From the NCBI RefSeq assembly GCF_902167145.1, contig NC_050097.1, forward strand, positions 45,306,095 through 45,370,094: DNA of 64,000 nucleotides. The letters are read 5' to 3'. The translations under genes were made by a program, and so were the position numbers. Below the pieces are notes generated by a model. The model searched no databases and had not been told where the DNA came from. It saw only the letters and a program-made list of their open reading frames with translations. This document shows, one piece after another, positions 22,703-34,487 of the stretch; the stretch's first letter is position 1, and the number at the start of each line of letters is the position of its first letter. The stretch comes from Zea mays (Eukaryota; Streptophyta; Magnoliopsida; Poales; Poaceae).

Positions 22703-23972
22703 TGTCGGCGTCTCGGACCCGGGGGGGGTCCCTTGGACCGACCAGTGAAATCGCTGCGTGCCCCTGCCCAGATGGGTTGGCGCGGGATGGAACACAAGAG
22801 GTGGGACAAGCCTTGTATTATCCTTCCGCCGCTTCCCTCGCGCGAACCCCCCTCAGGGTGGCCCTGGACCTCCCTTTTATAGAGGCAAGGAGAGAGTCCA
22901 GACGTACAACGGGGGGCGTAGCTATGCGCTAACTTAACGTGTCTGGTAGTGGAGTGCCTAAGCCCTGTGTACATGCCAACATGGCCATTGGGGGAGAGCT
23001 TGGGCCCTGTACATGTGATGGCGTGGCCGCCAGAGGAGCGCCTGAGTCCTGTAGGATCATAGCTGGCAGCGCGGCGAGGATCCTGCTGACGTCTCCTTGC
23101 TGTCGTAAGGGGCTGAGAGCCACCGGCGTCATGGTGCACGCGGGGCACCATCATTACCCGTCGCCGGGGTAAGCCAGATGGGACGCCAGTCTTGTTCCTT
23201 GTAGCCTGAGCAGGCTAGGAATAGGGAAATCATGCATCCCCTATTAGCACGGTCAGTCCGAGCCCAAGGTCAGTCGAGGCGGAGACTTCTCTTGAGGCCG
23301 AGGCCGGGGTCGGGCGAGGACGCGATTCCTCTCGAGACCGGGGTCGAGGCCGAGTCCGGGGGTCGGGCGAGGTGGAGACCTCCTCCCAAAGCCGGAGCCT
23401 GAGGTCGGGCAAGGCGGAAACATCCTCCCGAGGCCGGAGCATGAGGTCGGGCGAGGCGGAGCTTCCTGTTGCGCCCGAGGCTAAACTTGGTGATTGATCG
23501 TGACTTGTTGTCAGTCATTGCCGGGGTGGCTGACACGGCAGTCGGAGCGGAGCGAGCGGCACTGTTTTCCTGTCATATCGGACAGTAAAGAAGAGGGGTG
23601 AAGTGACTGCGATCACTTTGGCCTGCTCGTCTGATGCGCGTGTGTCAGGATACGGCGTCAGGCATCCCCTGCATTTAATGCGCCTGTGAAGCGGCCGGTT
23701 GGTGAGGCGGTCTGGCCAAGGTTGCTTCACAACGAAGCCTGCTCGAGCCGAGCCTCGGGAGAGCCGAAGGGGCGCCTGCTGCCTGAGGAGGCCCTCGGGC
23801 GAGGCGTGAACTCGTCTGGGACTACTGTTCTAACCCGAGGCTGGGCTCGGGTGAGATCGCGTCCCTCGGGTAGACTAAGTCTTGGCTTGAACCGCACCCG
23901 TCAGTGGGTCTGAGGGTGTTTACCAGCCATGATTAGGAGCATTGGGGGTACCCCTAATTATGGTACCCGACA
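22703..23972 (-). repeat. Tat gypsy 5' LTR
   Basis: 1270 bp bounded by TGTCGG and CCGACA. On the minus strand it begins TGTCGGGTACC and ends CGCCGACA. A minus-strand TATA box lies at 22875-22881. The distal half contains short GC-rich repeats of the type GAGGTCGGGCGAGGCGGA (about 23290-23470). No matching second LTR is in the window. Confidence 0.85.
22875..22881 (-). promoter_or_regulatory. Tat gypsy LTR TATA box
   Basis: TATAAAA on the minus strand, in CTCTATAAAAGGGAGG, about 170 bases before the LTR end. Confidence 0.7.
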
Positions 23973-25165
23973 GTATTAGCAAAGAATAGTGCAAGAAAGA
24001 CTTAGAAAGGGAAAGAACAAACAAATCACAAGCAATAAGCACACAAGACACGAGTGATTTGTTTTACCGAGGTTCGGCCCTCGAAGGCCTAGTCCCCGTT
24101 GAGGAGTCCACTAAGGACAGGTCTCTTTCAACCCTTTCCCTCTCTCCACCGATCACCAAAGACCGGCGAGCTCTTCTTCTTTTCAAGGATCACTTAAGAC
24201 CCTGCAAGGACCACCACACTCTTTGGTGTCTCTTGCTAGCTTTACAAGCCTCCAAAACTTTGGAGGAAGTTCAATGGGAGTCAAAACTCCACGCGCAAAT
24301 GAACACAAAGATGTAGCACACACTATCTCTCAATGAATCTCACAAGGCACTAGTGCTAAACTCAAATGAGTAGCCCTCTCTTGCTTGCTCTCTCTTTTGT
24401 GGCACTTGTGTTGGTTGTAGTGGTCTAAATCTTGTGTATAGGATGGATCAATGAATATAGGTGGTTGGGAGGGCTTGGATATGTCAACTATATGACTTGG
24501 AATGTTGCTTGGGCTCCCACACCTTGAAGTGGCCGGTTGGGGTGGTATTTATAGCCACCAACCAATTATAGCCGTTGGAGAAGGCTGCTGGCGATGGGCG
24601 CACCGGACAGTGTCCGGTGCGCCGCCACATCATCCTGTTCGTTAGGGTTGGAGCTGGTCGATCGTTGGAGGCTTTGTCCTCATGTGGCACCGGACAGTTC
24701 GGTGCCACACCGGATAGTCCGGTGCCCCTCTAATCTTCTGCTCTGACTTCTGCCGCATGTACTGTTCTGCACTGTTCACTGTCAGAGTCGACCGTTGCGC
24801 GGAGATAGCCGTTGCTCCGCTGGTGCACCGGACAGTCCGGTGAATTATAGCGGAGCTGTGCCTGAGAAACCGGAAGCTGAAGAGTTTGAAGTCGATCCTC
24901 CCTGGTGCAACGGACACTGTCCGGTGGTGCACCAGACACTGTCCGGTGGCACACCGGACAGTCCGGTGCGCCAGACCAGGGAGCACTTCGGTTTCCTTTG
25001 CTCCTTTCTTCTTGAACCCTTTTAAATCTTTGTATTGGTTTTGAGTTGAACCTTTGGCACCTATAGAATATACTCTAGAGCAAACTAGTTAGTCCAATTA
25101 TTTGTGTTGGGCATTTCAACCACCAAAATCATTTAGGAAAAGGTTTAAAGCCTATTTCCCTTTCA
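23973..25165 (-). repeat. Element C left (3') LTR, partial
   Basis: 1193 bp matching the right LTR from 30928 onward and ending TTTCCCTTTCA. The missing 293 bp lay left of the gypsy insertion. It has Sirevirus palindromes (24600-24970) and a minus-strand TATA box (TATAAATA, 24546-24553). Confidence 0.88.
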
Positions 25166-28100
25166 ATCGCCCCCTTTTTGGTGATTGATGCCAACACAAA
25201 CCAAAGCAAATATATAAGTGAATAATTGAACTAGTTTGCATAAGGTAAGTGCAAAGGTTGCTTAGAATGAAACCAATATTATTTCTTTTATCAGATATGC
25301 ATGGTTTGCTTTTCTTCTTATTTAATATTTTGGACTACGCTTGCACCACTAGTTTTGTTTTTGCAAATTCTTTGTAATATTCTTTTCAAAATTTGTTTGT
25401 AAATAGTCAAAGGTATATGAATAAGATTGAAAGAAGCATTTTCAAGATTTGAAATTTTCTCCCCCTGTTTCAAATGCTTTTCCTTTGACTAAAACAAAAC
25501 TCCCCTTAATGAAATTCTCCTCTTAGTGTTCAAGAGGGTTTTACAAATTTTTGAAGATACTAGAACTTTCTCCCCCTTTTGAACACAATAAGATATACCA
25601 ATTTGAAAACTTTATTTTTTAAAAAAAAATCGTAGGTGGTGGTGCGGTCCTTTTGCTTTGGGCTAATACTTTCTCCCCCTTTGGCATGAATCGCCAAAAA
25701 CGGATACTTGTGAGTGAAATATAAGCCCCTTATTATACTTTCTCCCCAATGGCAAATAAATATGAGTGAAGATTATACCAAAGTGAAGAGCTATGCGAAA
25801 TACCGGCAAAGAGTGGATAATACCAATGGAGTTGAGTGGAAGCGTCGTCTTTGCCAAATACTTCATTTCCCTTTCAATTCTATGACTAAGCATAAGAATA
25901 CACTTGAAGACACATTAGTCATAGACATAAAGAGATATGATCAAAAGATATATCAAATTAAGCATGATCATAGTTCTATATAACGTAGATTGCTCCCCCT
26001 AAATATGTGCATGGAGAGGAACACATATTTTGACCTTAAATACCAATTGCACATAATTAGGTTAGTGAGAACATATCTATATCATATAGAATGTGAAGTG
26101 CATTGTGTCATAGTATAAGTGTGATGCTCATGACAATTTATGCACTTATGAAAGCATGTTATAAATATCTCAAGCATTTTCCTTTAAGGATTTCAAAGAG
26201 GCTTAAGGACCATCCAACTTTGAAACAAAGGCAGCTTATCCTCGCTACAAGGTTAAGCTTTAAGCTCTTTGACAATAAAATCACTTCACCCAGCTTTAAC
26301 AAAGATGCATAAATTCAGGAATGAAATATTTGAGAAGTTAAACTAGGTATGAAGCAGGGCTAATGCATGGACATGCTTTCTCTTCCTTTTATACAAGATA
26401 TTCAAAGAATGTATAGAGAAGGAAGATTTTGGTACAAGTTTAAATGAAAGAAAGTGGTTTTACCCTTTTGTACCTTCACATAGAGACGCTCTCTTTATTG
26501 TGCATTGTCCTTAGTCTTAGATGCTTAAGACCTATACTCAAGACAATATATGGAAATATTTTGCACAAGAAAGAGTTCTACAACTAGTGATCCTTTTCCA
26601 AGACATTGTTAGCATATATCAAATAGATCATAAATTGCATAGATGTATCATGAATTCTCCTTTTTAACTTAGTGCATATCAAGAGAGATATTGATTGATA
26701 GTATATGAGGCACTAACCAACATAAATATTAATTGAAGTTATTCAATGATCAAACAAATAACAGATGTGACCAAAAGAACAACATAGGCATTAGATCATT
26801 AAACAAGCTTAAAACAGGAGAATCCAGTAAATATGCTACTTTAACAATGGAAGCTACAATCCTTGATAAAGGTGACATTATTTTACCAAGTTGGATTGAA
26901 ATGTAGTAGCATACTTTATGACAAACTTACTCTCATACATGAGACTAGATGAGATTACTAAGATAAAGTGTCAGTCTCAATATGATCAAGATATAGAAAT
27001 AGGCTCCCCCTTAAGATATGCATCAAGAATTTGAATGAATTGGATAGATGCACTCATTTTTAAAGATAAATAGGGAGACACATTATTCATCTTGATTAAG
27101 GCTTATAAGATTTGCAATAAATAACTTTTGCCTAGCGTTCTCACAATGAAAAAGATTTAGAATGCTTACAACCACACCAATGATTGTTTTGAAGACCTTA
27201 TTGTCCAAGTAGGTGTCGTTGTTCTTGATGTCTTCCTTTTTCATTTGAGAGTCCTCCCTTTGAGATTGTCCCTTTTTCCTTCCAAACTTATTGAAAATAC
27301 TCAAGAGAGATGTTAATAGCACAAGGGATTATAAGAAGAAGGATGATTTCTTTTAGATAAGAAATATATACAATTCATCATCCATAAGTCACATGAAGTA
27401 AAATCCTTATCATTAGTGCACAACATTAGCAAGGCGGAATATGCACCTTTTAAACATTTTGATCAATCATAGGAAATTTACTTCTTCATATTGATTTTGT
27501 TATCATAACTTAAAAGCGTATCAATATGAGAATAGGTATGGCAAAGGCATGAAATAGACTTTAATGGACTAGTGCATTTATGAGAACGAGATTGAATGCA
27601 CATCTAGCAAAAATTAAGTCCAACCAAGAATCATAATTTAGAATAAATAACCATTGATGGAAAAAGAGTTCCCATACCTTTGCTTTTTACCCATCTTCCT
27701 TTGGGTGAAGAGTAACCCTAGAGGCTTGTGACTTAAACATGCACTTTCTCTTTTGTAGATTTCCATAAGTAAGCTCAATAGATACGTTGTTAGTAACACA
27801 AGCACTAGTTTCCATGTAATCATTTTTATAAGGAATGAAAAGATAGATTACTAAACATGGAAACTTCATAGCATGAACTAGATTATCCTATAGATGATGT
27901 TATGCTCAACATAAAAACAAGCATAAATAATTCTTTAAGATTATGGGAATAAATCCAATTCATAACATGGAGAGCGATAAATATAGAAGAATCATATCCA
28001 ATATAAGCAAGAGGCACAACAACATAAGCCATTGGATTGATTTTTTATGTTATATTGCGCACTTCCAAAGCGAAACTTATTCTCTACTAGTGAGACTACA

Positions 28101-28702
28101 TGGGTTACTTAGATAAAAGCATTAGTCTCACTATTCTAGTTATAGAGAGAATTTTCCTTTTATAAGTGTCCTAAGGATTTGAATTCCTTATATGACACCT
28201 TATTCTTTTAGGAACTTGGAATATCTCTCTATATCTAGAATCATGGCAATAATAAGATAATTAGTGTAAAAACAAGCCATGAGGAACTTGTAACAATTTA
28301 AAGCATGTAGATTGCCACAGTATAGAAATAATGAATATGCAATCTACCATATGAGAGGAATTTCTTCAAAGAATGGTGACATAATTTTAAAGACATTTCA
28401 AGTGCTTCTTTTCTATGTGACTACACAAGACACATGAGAAATGATAATTTAAGATACTTGAAAACATAAGTGTTACCATCCTTTGGCTTTCCTCCATGTT
28501 GTAGACCTTGATTCTTTATTTCCTACAACATCAATATCTTTCCCGAGATGATATGAGTTTTTACCATAATAAATTGAAATAACTTTGGGTCAATCTTGAA
28601 TATATAGATCATTGAAGATTGATAGCTTGAGTAAATAAGAATTGAATTGACTCTCTGAAGCACCCCAAAGCTTCATATCATCTCCTTTTCCTACAAAGCT
28701 TG
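25166..28702 (-). other. Element C 3' tail without pol
   Basis: 3.5 kb of AT-rich DNA between the gag stop and the 3' LTR. Nearest the LTR (25166-26010) it resembles the 3' region of Ji, with CTCCCCCT complement-PPT motifs at about 25459, 25569, 25672, 25990 and 27002. From about 26010 to 28690 there is no similarity to pol that I can see in any frame and no long ORF. Two blocks, about 26925-27060 and 28075-28200, look like diverged copies of each other (both read AAACTTA.TCTC, then GAGACTA, then AGATAAA). Origin unknown. Confidence 0.65.
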
Positions 28703-30585
28703 TCAAGCATATTTTGGTACCCATCTCTTGATGGGTCCATCAAGGTTAGTCAACAAAGATCTAGGAACCCAAACGTCCTTTGTGTTAGCACTAGGTAAAC
28801 TCATTACCTTTCTAGCACAAGTTGCAATTTTGGGTTGCCTAGTTACATGAGAATTAATTGACAAGCTAGGAGTGGGATAGTTACCAATGGGACAATCCTT
28901 GCATTGATGTCCCTTCTTTCGGCATATGTAGCATAGGCGATCTTCAAGTCTTGAAGATTTCTTCTTTCCTTATTTCTTGCTTGCTACATGGTTAGTGAAT
29001 ACTTTCTTTTCTAACATTGTGCCTTTTTGTTTTAAATAGGGACAAGATTTAATTAAGTGTCCCTTCTTTGAGCATTTAAAACAAAGTTTATCATCCTTGT
29101 TAATAATCAAGTCATTTTGAATATAGGGACATGACCTAATCGAGTGCCCCTTATTAAAGCATTCACTACACTTCTTACTTCTCTTAGTGTGAAGTGTGAC
29201 TTGATTATTACCTTGGATGTTACCTTTTATGGAGGCATGGTTGAGGCTTTTGGAAGAGGTATTGATTTTCTTCTTTTGTTCCCTCCTCTTGGCAATCCTC
29301 AAGTCCTTGACATTTTCTTCAAGGGATTTAGTGCATGCCTCGGTTGTTCCCGTGTCAAGCTTCTTTACCATGTGATCACGGTTATCTTGAGAAGGTTGAG
29401 CAATACGCTTCCCTTTTAGTTGTGTCAAGCTCATCTTTAGCCTCTCATTTTCTTCTTTGAGCTTTTGATATGTATCATCTTTTGTCCCTGCAAATTCTAG
29501 CTCAAAGGAAGATTTGCTTGTCGACGGACAACAAGCATTAGCACATGGTAATGTAGTTTCAATTTGAATACATGTCATGAGTGAGGTTGTTGGGATTTTA
29601 AGTTTTCTATCACAACCTCATGAGCAATATTTAATATGATATGATCATCCATAAGATTTTCATGAGAACATAGAAATATATCATATTTTTCTTGAAAAAC
29701 TAGATTTTCAATTTTTAGCTTTTCTACTTGGTCCTTAAGCAAGGCATTCCTATTTACTAATTGAGCGATACAATGTAAAGCGTTATCTTGCTCAATTGAA
29801 ATAGTTTCATACCTTTGGACCAAATCAACATGAGAGCACTTTAGCTCCTCATGTTCTTTAGTCAACTCGTCAAAGTATAGCATTTTCATGGAGAGAACAT
29901 TTTCTATCCTTTGACGAGCTTCGCTTTGCTCTCTCGCTCTTTCTAGAAGTTTGAGCATGACCGCCTTATCTTCTTGGCTTAGGCGAGCGTAGAGTTGCAT
30001 GAAGCTCCTTTCTTCCTCCTCATCCTCATTTGTGCTTCCGCCATCATTTTCATTAGCCACACAACATATGTGGGAATCGAAATGGGAAGACAAACCTTTT
30101 GGAGAGGTGGATTCATCATTTGGTCTCCATCGTTCATTTTCTTCTTATTCTTCCTTGCAAGGGTTAGTATCACAAATACCAAAGGAAGTAGAAGCACAAA
30201 ATAAACTATCATGTTTGGACTCATCAAATTTGATTTTAATTCTAGTCCAAATATCATGCGCATCATGAATAGATTCATTGTAATTCGATATGAAGGCACA
30301 ATAATCTTCATTGCTAAGAGAATTACTTAAGATGTCATAAGCTAGATAGTTTAGGCGAATACATCTTTGATCTTCCTTGGAAGCATTTTCTTTATTATAA
30401 CTAGAGGGTATGATACTCTTGTCTATAATTTGTTCTAATCGTGAGTCTATGGTTCTAAAAGCATTTATCACACTAGTAGACCAAGAAGCATAATTAGAAC
30501 AATCATCAAATAAAATCTCAAGAGTTACCTCCTTGATTTTCTTCGGAGATGTCTTCTTGTTCTTTTGAGATCTTCCTCGAGCCAT
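28703..30585 (-). pseudogene. gag: Element C Gag with three zinc knuckles
   Basis: Starts at ATG 30583-30585, 36 bases after the PBS. It has a copia-type gag region (SNYASWSTSVINAF, DIWTRIKIKFDES), an acidic stretch, a long coiled coil (29580-30000), then three CCHC knuckles: CSECFNKGHSIRSC (29127-29168), CFKCSKKGHLIKSC (29042-29083) and CYICRKKGHQCKDC (28893-28934). The C-terminus, TNLDGPIKRWVPKYA, matches the Sirevirus Gag C-terminus. Breaks: TAA 30145-30147, a frameshift near 29576, TAA 28970-28972. The final stop is TGA at 28703-28705. Ji Gag has a single knuckle, so three is unusual among the elements here. Confidence 0.8.
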
Positions 30586-30620
30586 CACTTCAAGTTGTTA
30601 GACTCAATATGAAGTGCCTA

Positions 30621-30633
30621 GCTCTGATACCAA
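30621..30633 (-). other. Element C primer binding site
   Basis: On the minus strand TTGGTATCAGAGC follows the LTR end, complementary to initiator methionine tRNA. Confidence 0.85.
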
Positions 30634-31547
30634 TTGAAAGTCACCTAGAGGGGGTGAATAGGCGAAACCTGAAAATTAAAACTTTATCCCCCAACTAGAT
30701 CCCTTGATTAGTGGTTAGAACAAGATATACAATTATCGGAATATAAAACTAAGTCCTTGCTTGTAAAGAGTATGCTTTCAAATAATGTGGAATTGATAAA
30801 ACAATACAACTAATAGGTCTATGAGAATAAAGCAAGGGGGCTTAGATAAGAAGAGCAATAACACAAGTTCTTTCTTGCAAGGTGTTGCTTCACTAAATGA
30901 GAATTTAACTTAAAGCAACACCAAATAGTATTAGCAAAGAATAGTGCAAGAAAGACTTAGAAAGGGAAAGAACAAACAAATCACAAGCAATAAGCACACA
31001 AGACACGGGTGATTTGTTTTACCGAGGTTCGGCCCTCGAAGGCCTAGTCCCCGTTGAGGAGTCCACTAAGGACGGGTCTCTTTCAACCCTTTCCCTCTCC
31101 ACCGATCACCAAAGACCGGCGAGCTCTTCTTCTTTTTAAGGATCACTTAAGACCCCGCAAGGACCACCACACTCTTTGGTGTCTTTTGCTAGCTTTACAA
31201 GCCTCCAAAACTTTGGAGGAAGTTCAATGGGAGTCAAAACTCCATGCGTAAATGAACACAAAGATGTAGCACACACTATCTCTCAATGAATCTCACAAGG
31301 CACTAGTGCTAAACTCAAATGAGTAGCCCTCTCTTGCTTGCTCTCTCTTTTGTGGCACTTGTGTTGGTTGTAGTGGTCTAAATCTTGTGTATAGGATGGA
31401 TCAATGAATATAGGTGGTTGGGAGGGCTTGGATATGTCAACTATATGACTTGGAATGTTGCTTGGGCTCCCACACCTTGAAGTGGTCGGTTGGGGTGGTA
31501 TTTATAGCCACCAACCAATTGTAGCTGTTGGAGAAGGCTGCTGGCGA

Positions 31548-32174
31548 TAGGGATGAAAACGGACGGAAACGGACGGAAAAACCCCTCTCCCGTTTCCATA
31601 TCCGCATTTTATCATCGGAAACGGGATCAGGTCCGGAATAGTCAGGAATGGAAACGGGAGCGGGATAAACGGAATTGCGAAAACGAACGGAAACGGAAAT
31701 ACTAACGAAAACTCATAATTTAATACAAATAGAAATGTTATTGATGTTTGACTAGTGATTGATTAGCAGAACAATAACATAAAACAAATAGATATAGAGA
31801 GGCAACATTCTATTGTTGTTTGGTTGCTAAATGTGTACATTTAGCTACACCCGATGTTGTTTAAGACTTTAGATCACTTGTCATTTGAAAAGAGCTGGTG
31901 GTTACAATGGCCAATTGTGCTAGAATTTGTCACCTAAATACACGAGGATTTAGTTTATATACTAATGCATATTAGGCTCATCCCATATTTGTCAAATACA
32001 GAATAAATACGGGTTCAATCCGGAAAAAACGAGATCCCGCAAAAACGGACGGAATAAGCCCTCTCCCGTTTCTGTCCCGTTTCCATATTTTTCCGTAAAT
32101 ACGGAAACGGTTGGGTCAAATGTAGAAAACGGTACGGGTCGGGACGAGATTTTTTCTGTCCATTTTCAACCCTA
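31548..32174. mobile_element. Non-autonomous Ac/Ds-like hAT element
   Basis: 627 bp with terminal inverted repeats TAGGGATGAAAACGGAC and, reverse-complemented, TAGGGTTGAAAATGGAC (15 of 17 match). A perfect 8-bp target duplication GCTGGCGA lies at 31540-31547 and 32175-32182, as expected for hAT. The empty site is seen in the other LTR of element C near 24585-24595. The 5' terminus closely resembles one end of maize Ac. The ends are rich in AAACGG, the hexamer known to bind Ac transposase (about nine direct and three inverted copies). No transposase ORF, so it would need Ac-like transposase in trans. Confidence 0.88.
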
Positions 32175-32426
32175 GCTGGCGATGGGCGCACCGGACAGTC
32201 CGGTGCGCCACTAGACAGTGTCCGGTGCGCCACCATGTCATCCTGTTCGTTAGGGTTGGAGCTGGTCGACCGTTGGAGGCTTTGTCCTCATGTGGCACCG
32301 GACAGTCCGGTGCCCCTCTGATCTTCTGCTCTGACTTCTGCCGCGTGTACTATTCTGCGCTGTTCACTGTCACAGTCGATCGTTGCGCGGAGATAGCCGT
32401 TGCTCCGCTGGCGCACCGGACAGTCT

Positions 32427-33699
32427 TGAGAGCACCTAGAGGGGGGGGTGAATAGGTGATCCTGTAAAAGCTTAAACTTATAGCCACAAAACTTTGATTA
32501 AGCGTTAGCACAGGTTATGCCAAGTGGCTAGAGAGGAGTCAAAAACACAATAACCACAAGAATTCAATCACAGAGATGACACGGTGGTTATCCCGTGGTT
32601 CGGCCAAGTACAAAACTTGCCTACTCCACGTTGTGGCGTCCCAACAGACGAGAGTTGCACTCAACTCCTCTCAAGTGATCCAATGATCAACTTGAATACC
32701 ACGGTGTTCTTGCTTTTCTTTTCTCAATCCCGTTTGCGAGGAATCTCCACAGCTTGGAGCCTCTCGCCCTTACAAAAGATGTTCACAGAGAATCACGGAG
32801 CAAGGGAGGGAATGAGTAACGCACACAAGACTTCAAAAGATCAGAGCAACACGCACACAAGCAGCAATAAGAGCTCGCAACACAACTCAAAGAGTACACA
32901 ACTCCACAAGAGCTCTATATGCTATCACAATGAATCGAATGCGCTAGATCAATGTCTTGGTGCTTAGAAAGGTTGTAGGAATGCTTGGTGTCCTCCTCCA
33001 TGCGCCTAGGGGTCCCTTTTATAGCCCCAAGGCAGCTAGGAGCCGTTGAGAACAAATCTGGAAGGCCATCTTTGCCTTCTGTCTCGTGGCGCACCGGACA
33101 GTCCGGTGCACACCGGACACTGTCCGGTGCCCGATTTGTTTCCATAAAAAGCTCATCCGACCGTTGCTTTCTGATGCAGATCTGCGCACAGTTGGCGCAC
33201 CAGACATGTCCGGTGCACACCGGACAGTCCGGTGTACCTTTCCGACCGTTGGCTCGGCCACGTGTCGCGCGCCGATCGCGCGACCGACCGTTGGCCCGGC
33301 CGACCGTTGGCTCACCGGACAGTCCGGTGCACACCGGACAGTCCGGTGAATTTTAGCCGAAGTCGCCGGAGAAAAACCCGAGAGCGGCTGGTTTGCTCCA
33401 CGCTGGTCTGGCGCACCGGACACTGTCCGGTGCACACCGGACAGTCCGGTGCCCCAGCCCGAAACAGCCTTTGGCTGTACGCAGCCACTCTCCACTTCTT
33501 TTCTTTTCTTCTTCTTCCTGTTTCTAACACTTAGACAAGATATTAGTACACATAACCAATGTACTAAGGCTTAGAAACATACCTTTACTTGTGATTTGCA
33601 CTTTGTTCAACCATGGGCACATTTTCACATTTAAGCACTTGTGTTTGCACTCAATCACCAAAATACTTAGAAATGGTCCAAAGGCACATTTCCCTTTCA
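32427..33699 (-). repeat. Ji2 3' LTR
   Basis: 1273 bp, TGAGAGCACC to CCCTTTCA on plus. Minus-strand TATA at 33017-33023; palindrome array 33088-33453. Confidence 0.93.
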
Positions 33700-34487
33700 A
33701 TCTCCCCCTTTTTGGTGATTTATGCCAACACAACATAGAGCAACTAGAACAAGTGCAAAATCACTTCAAATAAAAACTAACTTTGAGTTTTATCCAATTT
33801 TGGCATATATGGATCATCTTTTGCCACCACTTGGTTTGTTTTTGCAAATCACACTCAAATCTCTATCTCTAAGTCAAACACACATGTTGAAGCATAAAGA
33901 GAGTCATTCCAAAAAAGATTGATCAAAGATTTCAAAAACTCCCCCTATTTCCCATAGTCAAAACTTCTCCCCACAAGAAGCCAACTTTTGACGAAAGAGA
34001 CAATGCAAGAGTTTTGAATAAACCAAAAGCTCTATTCTACTATTTTCAAAATCTCTCAAGTGGTAGCTGATCCATTTTTCACTTTGGCCTTTATTTTCTC
34101 CCCCTTTGGCATCAAGCACCAAAACGGGATCAACTTTGGCCCTTTAACCCCATTGCCTCACCAAAATCTTCAATTAAGAGCAAATGGCAATAAGAGTTCA
34201 TGAGATGAACTTGAAATAAGTTACCCTCTCATCGGAGTGCAGTGGAAGTCTTTCATGGTCCAAGTTCACCTTTTCCCTTTTAATTTTCCTTCGAGACTAA
34301 ATCAAGCAACTCAAGCATATGGTTAGTCTCAAAGGGTCAAGTTGTAACACATCTCCCCCTAAACATGTGCATCACTTTGCAATGGACTTGTGAGGTCCAG
34401 GGAGTGTTTGTACAACTTGAGCACCACAATAAGCAACAAAATGCAGAATGAACATGATCAAAGGCATAAACACATGTATGCTTCCAT
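33700..34487 (-). other. Ji2 3' untranslated region with repeated polypurine tracts
   Basis: Counterpart of 16565-17345 on the other strand. Complement PPT motifs (CTCCCCC) at about 33702, 33941, 34099 and 34351. The one at 33702 adjoins the 3' LTR. No gene seen. Confidence 0.8.

Larger units (their letters stand above)
2605..23972 (-). mobile_element. Tat-lineage Ty3/gypsy retrotransposon, interrupted by Ji1, 3' LTR missing
   Basis: Minus-strand element read right to left: 5' LTR 22703-23972, PBS, gag from 22642, interruption by Ji1 (9666-20394), rest of gag and protease, RT, RNase H, a second archaeal-type RNase H, integrase ending at 5431, then a long GC-rich 3' non-coding region. The second RNase H and the long 3' tail are Tat-lineage hallmarks. 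The right flank GTATT (23973-23977) matches the undisturbed site at 30928-30932 in the other LTR of element C, so the gypsy inserted into that LTR. The expected 3' LTR and second GTATT are absent; the left end is fused to a Sirevirus fragment at about 2604. Family name within Tat is not assigned. Confidence 0.8.
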
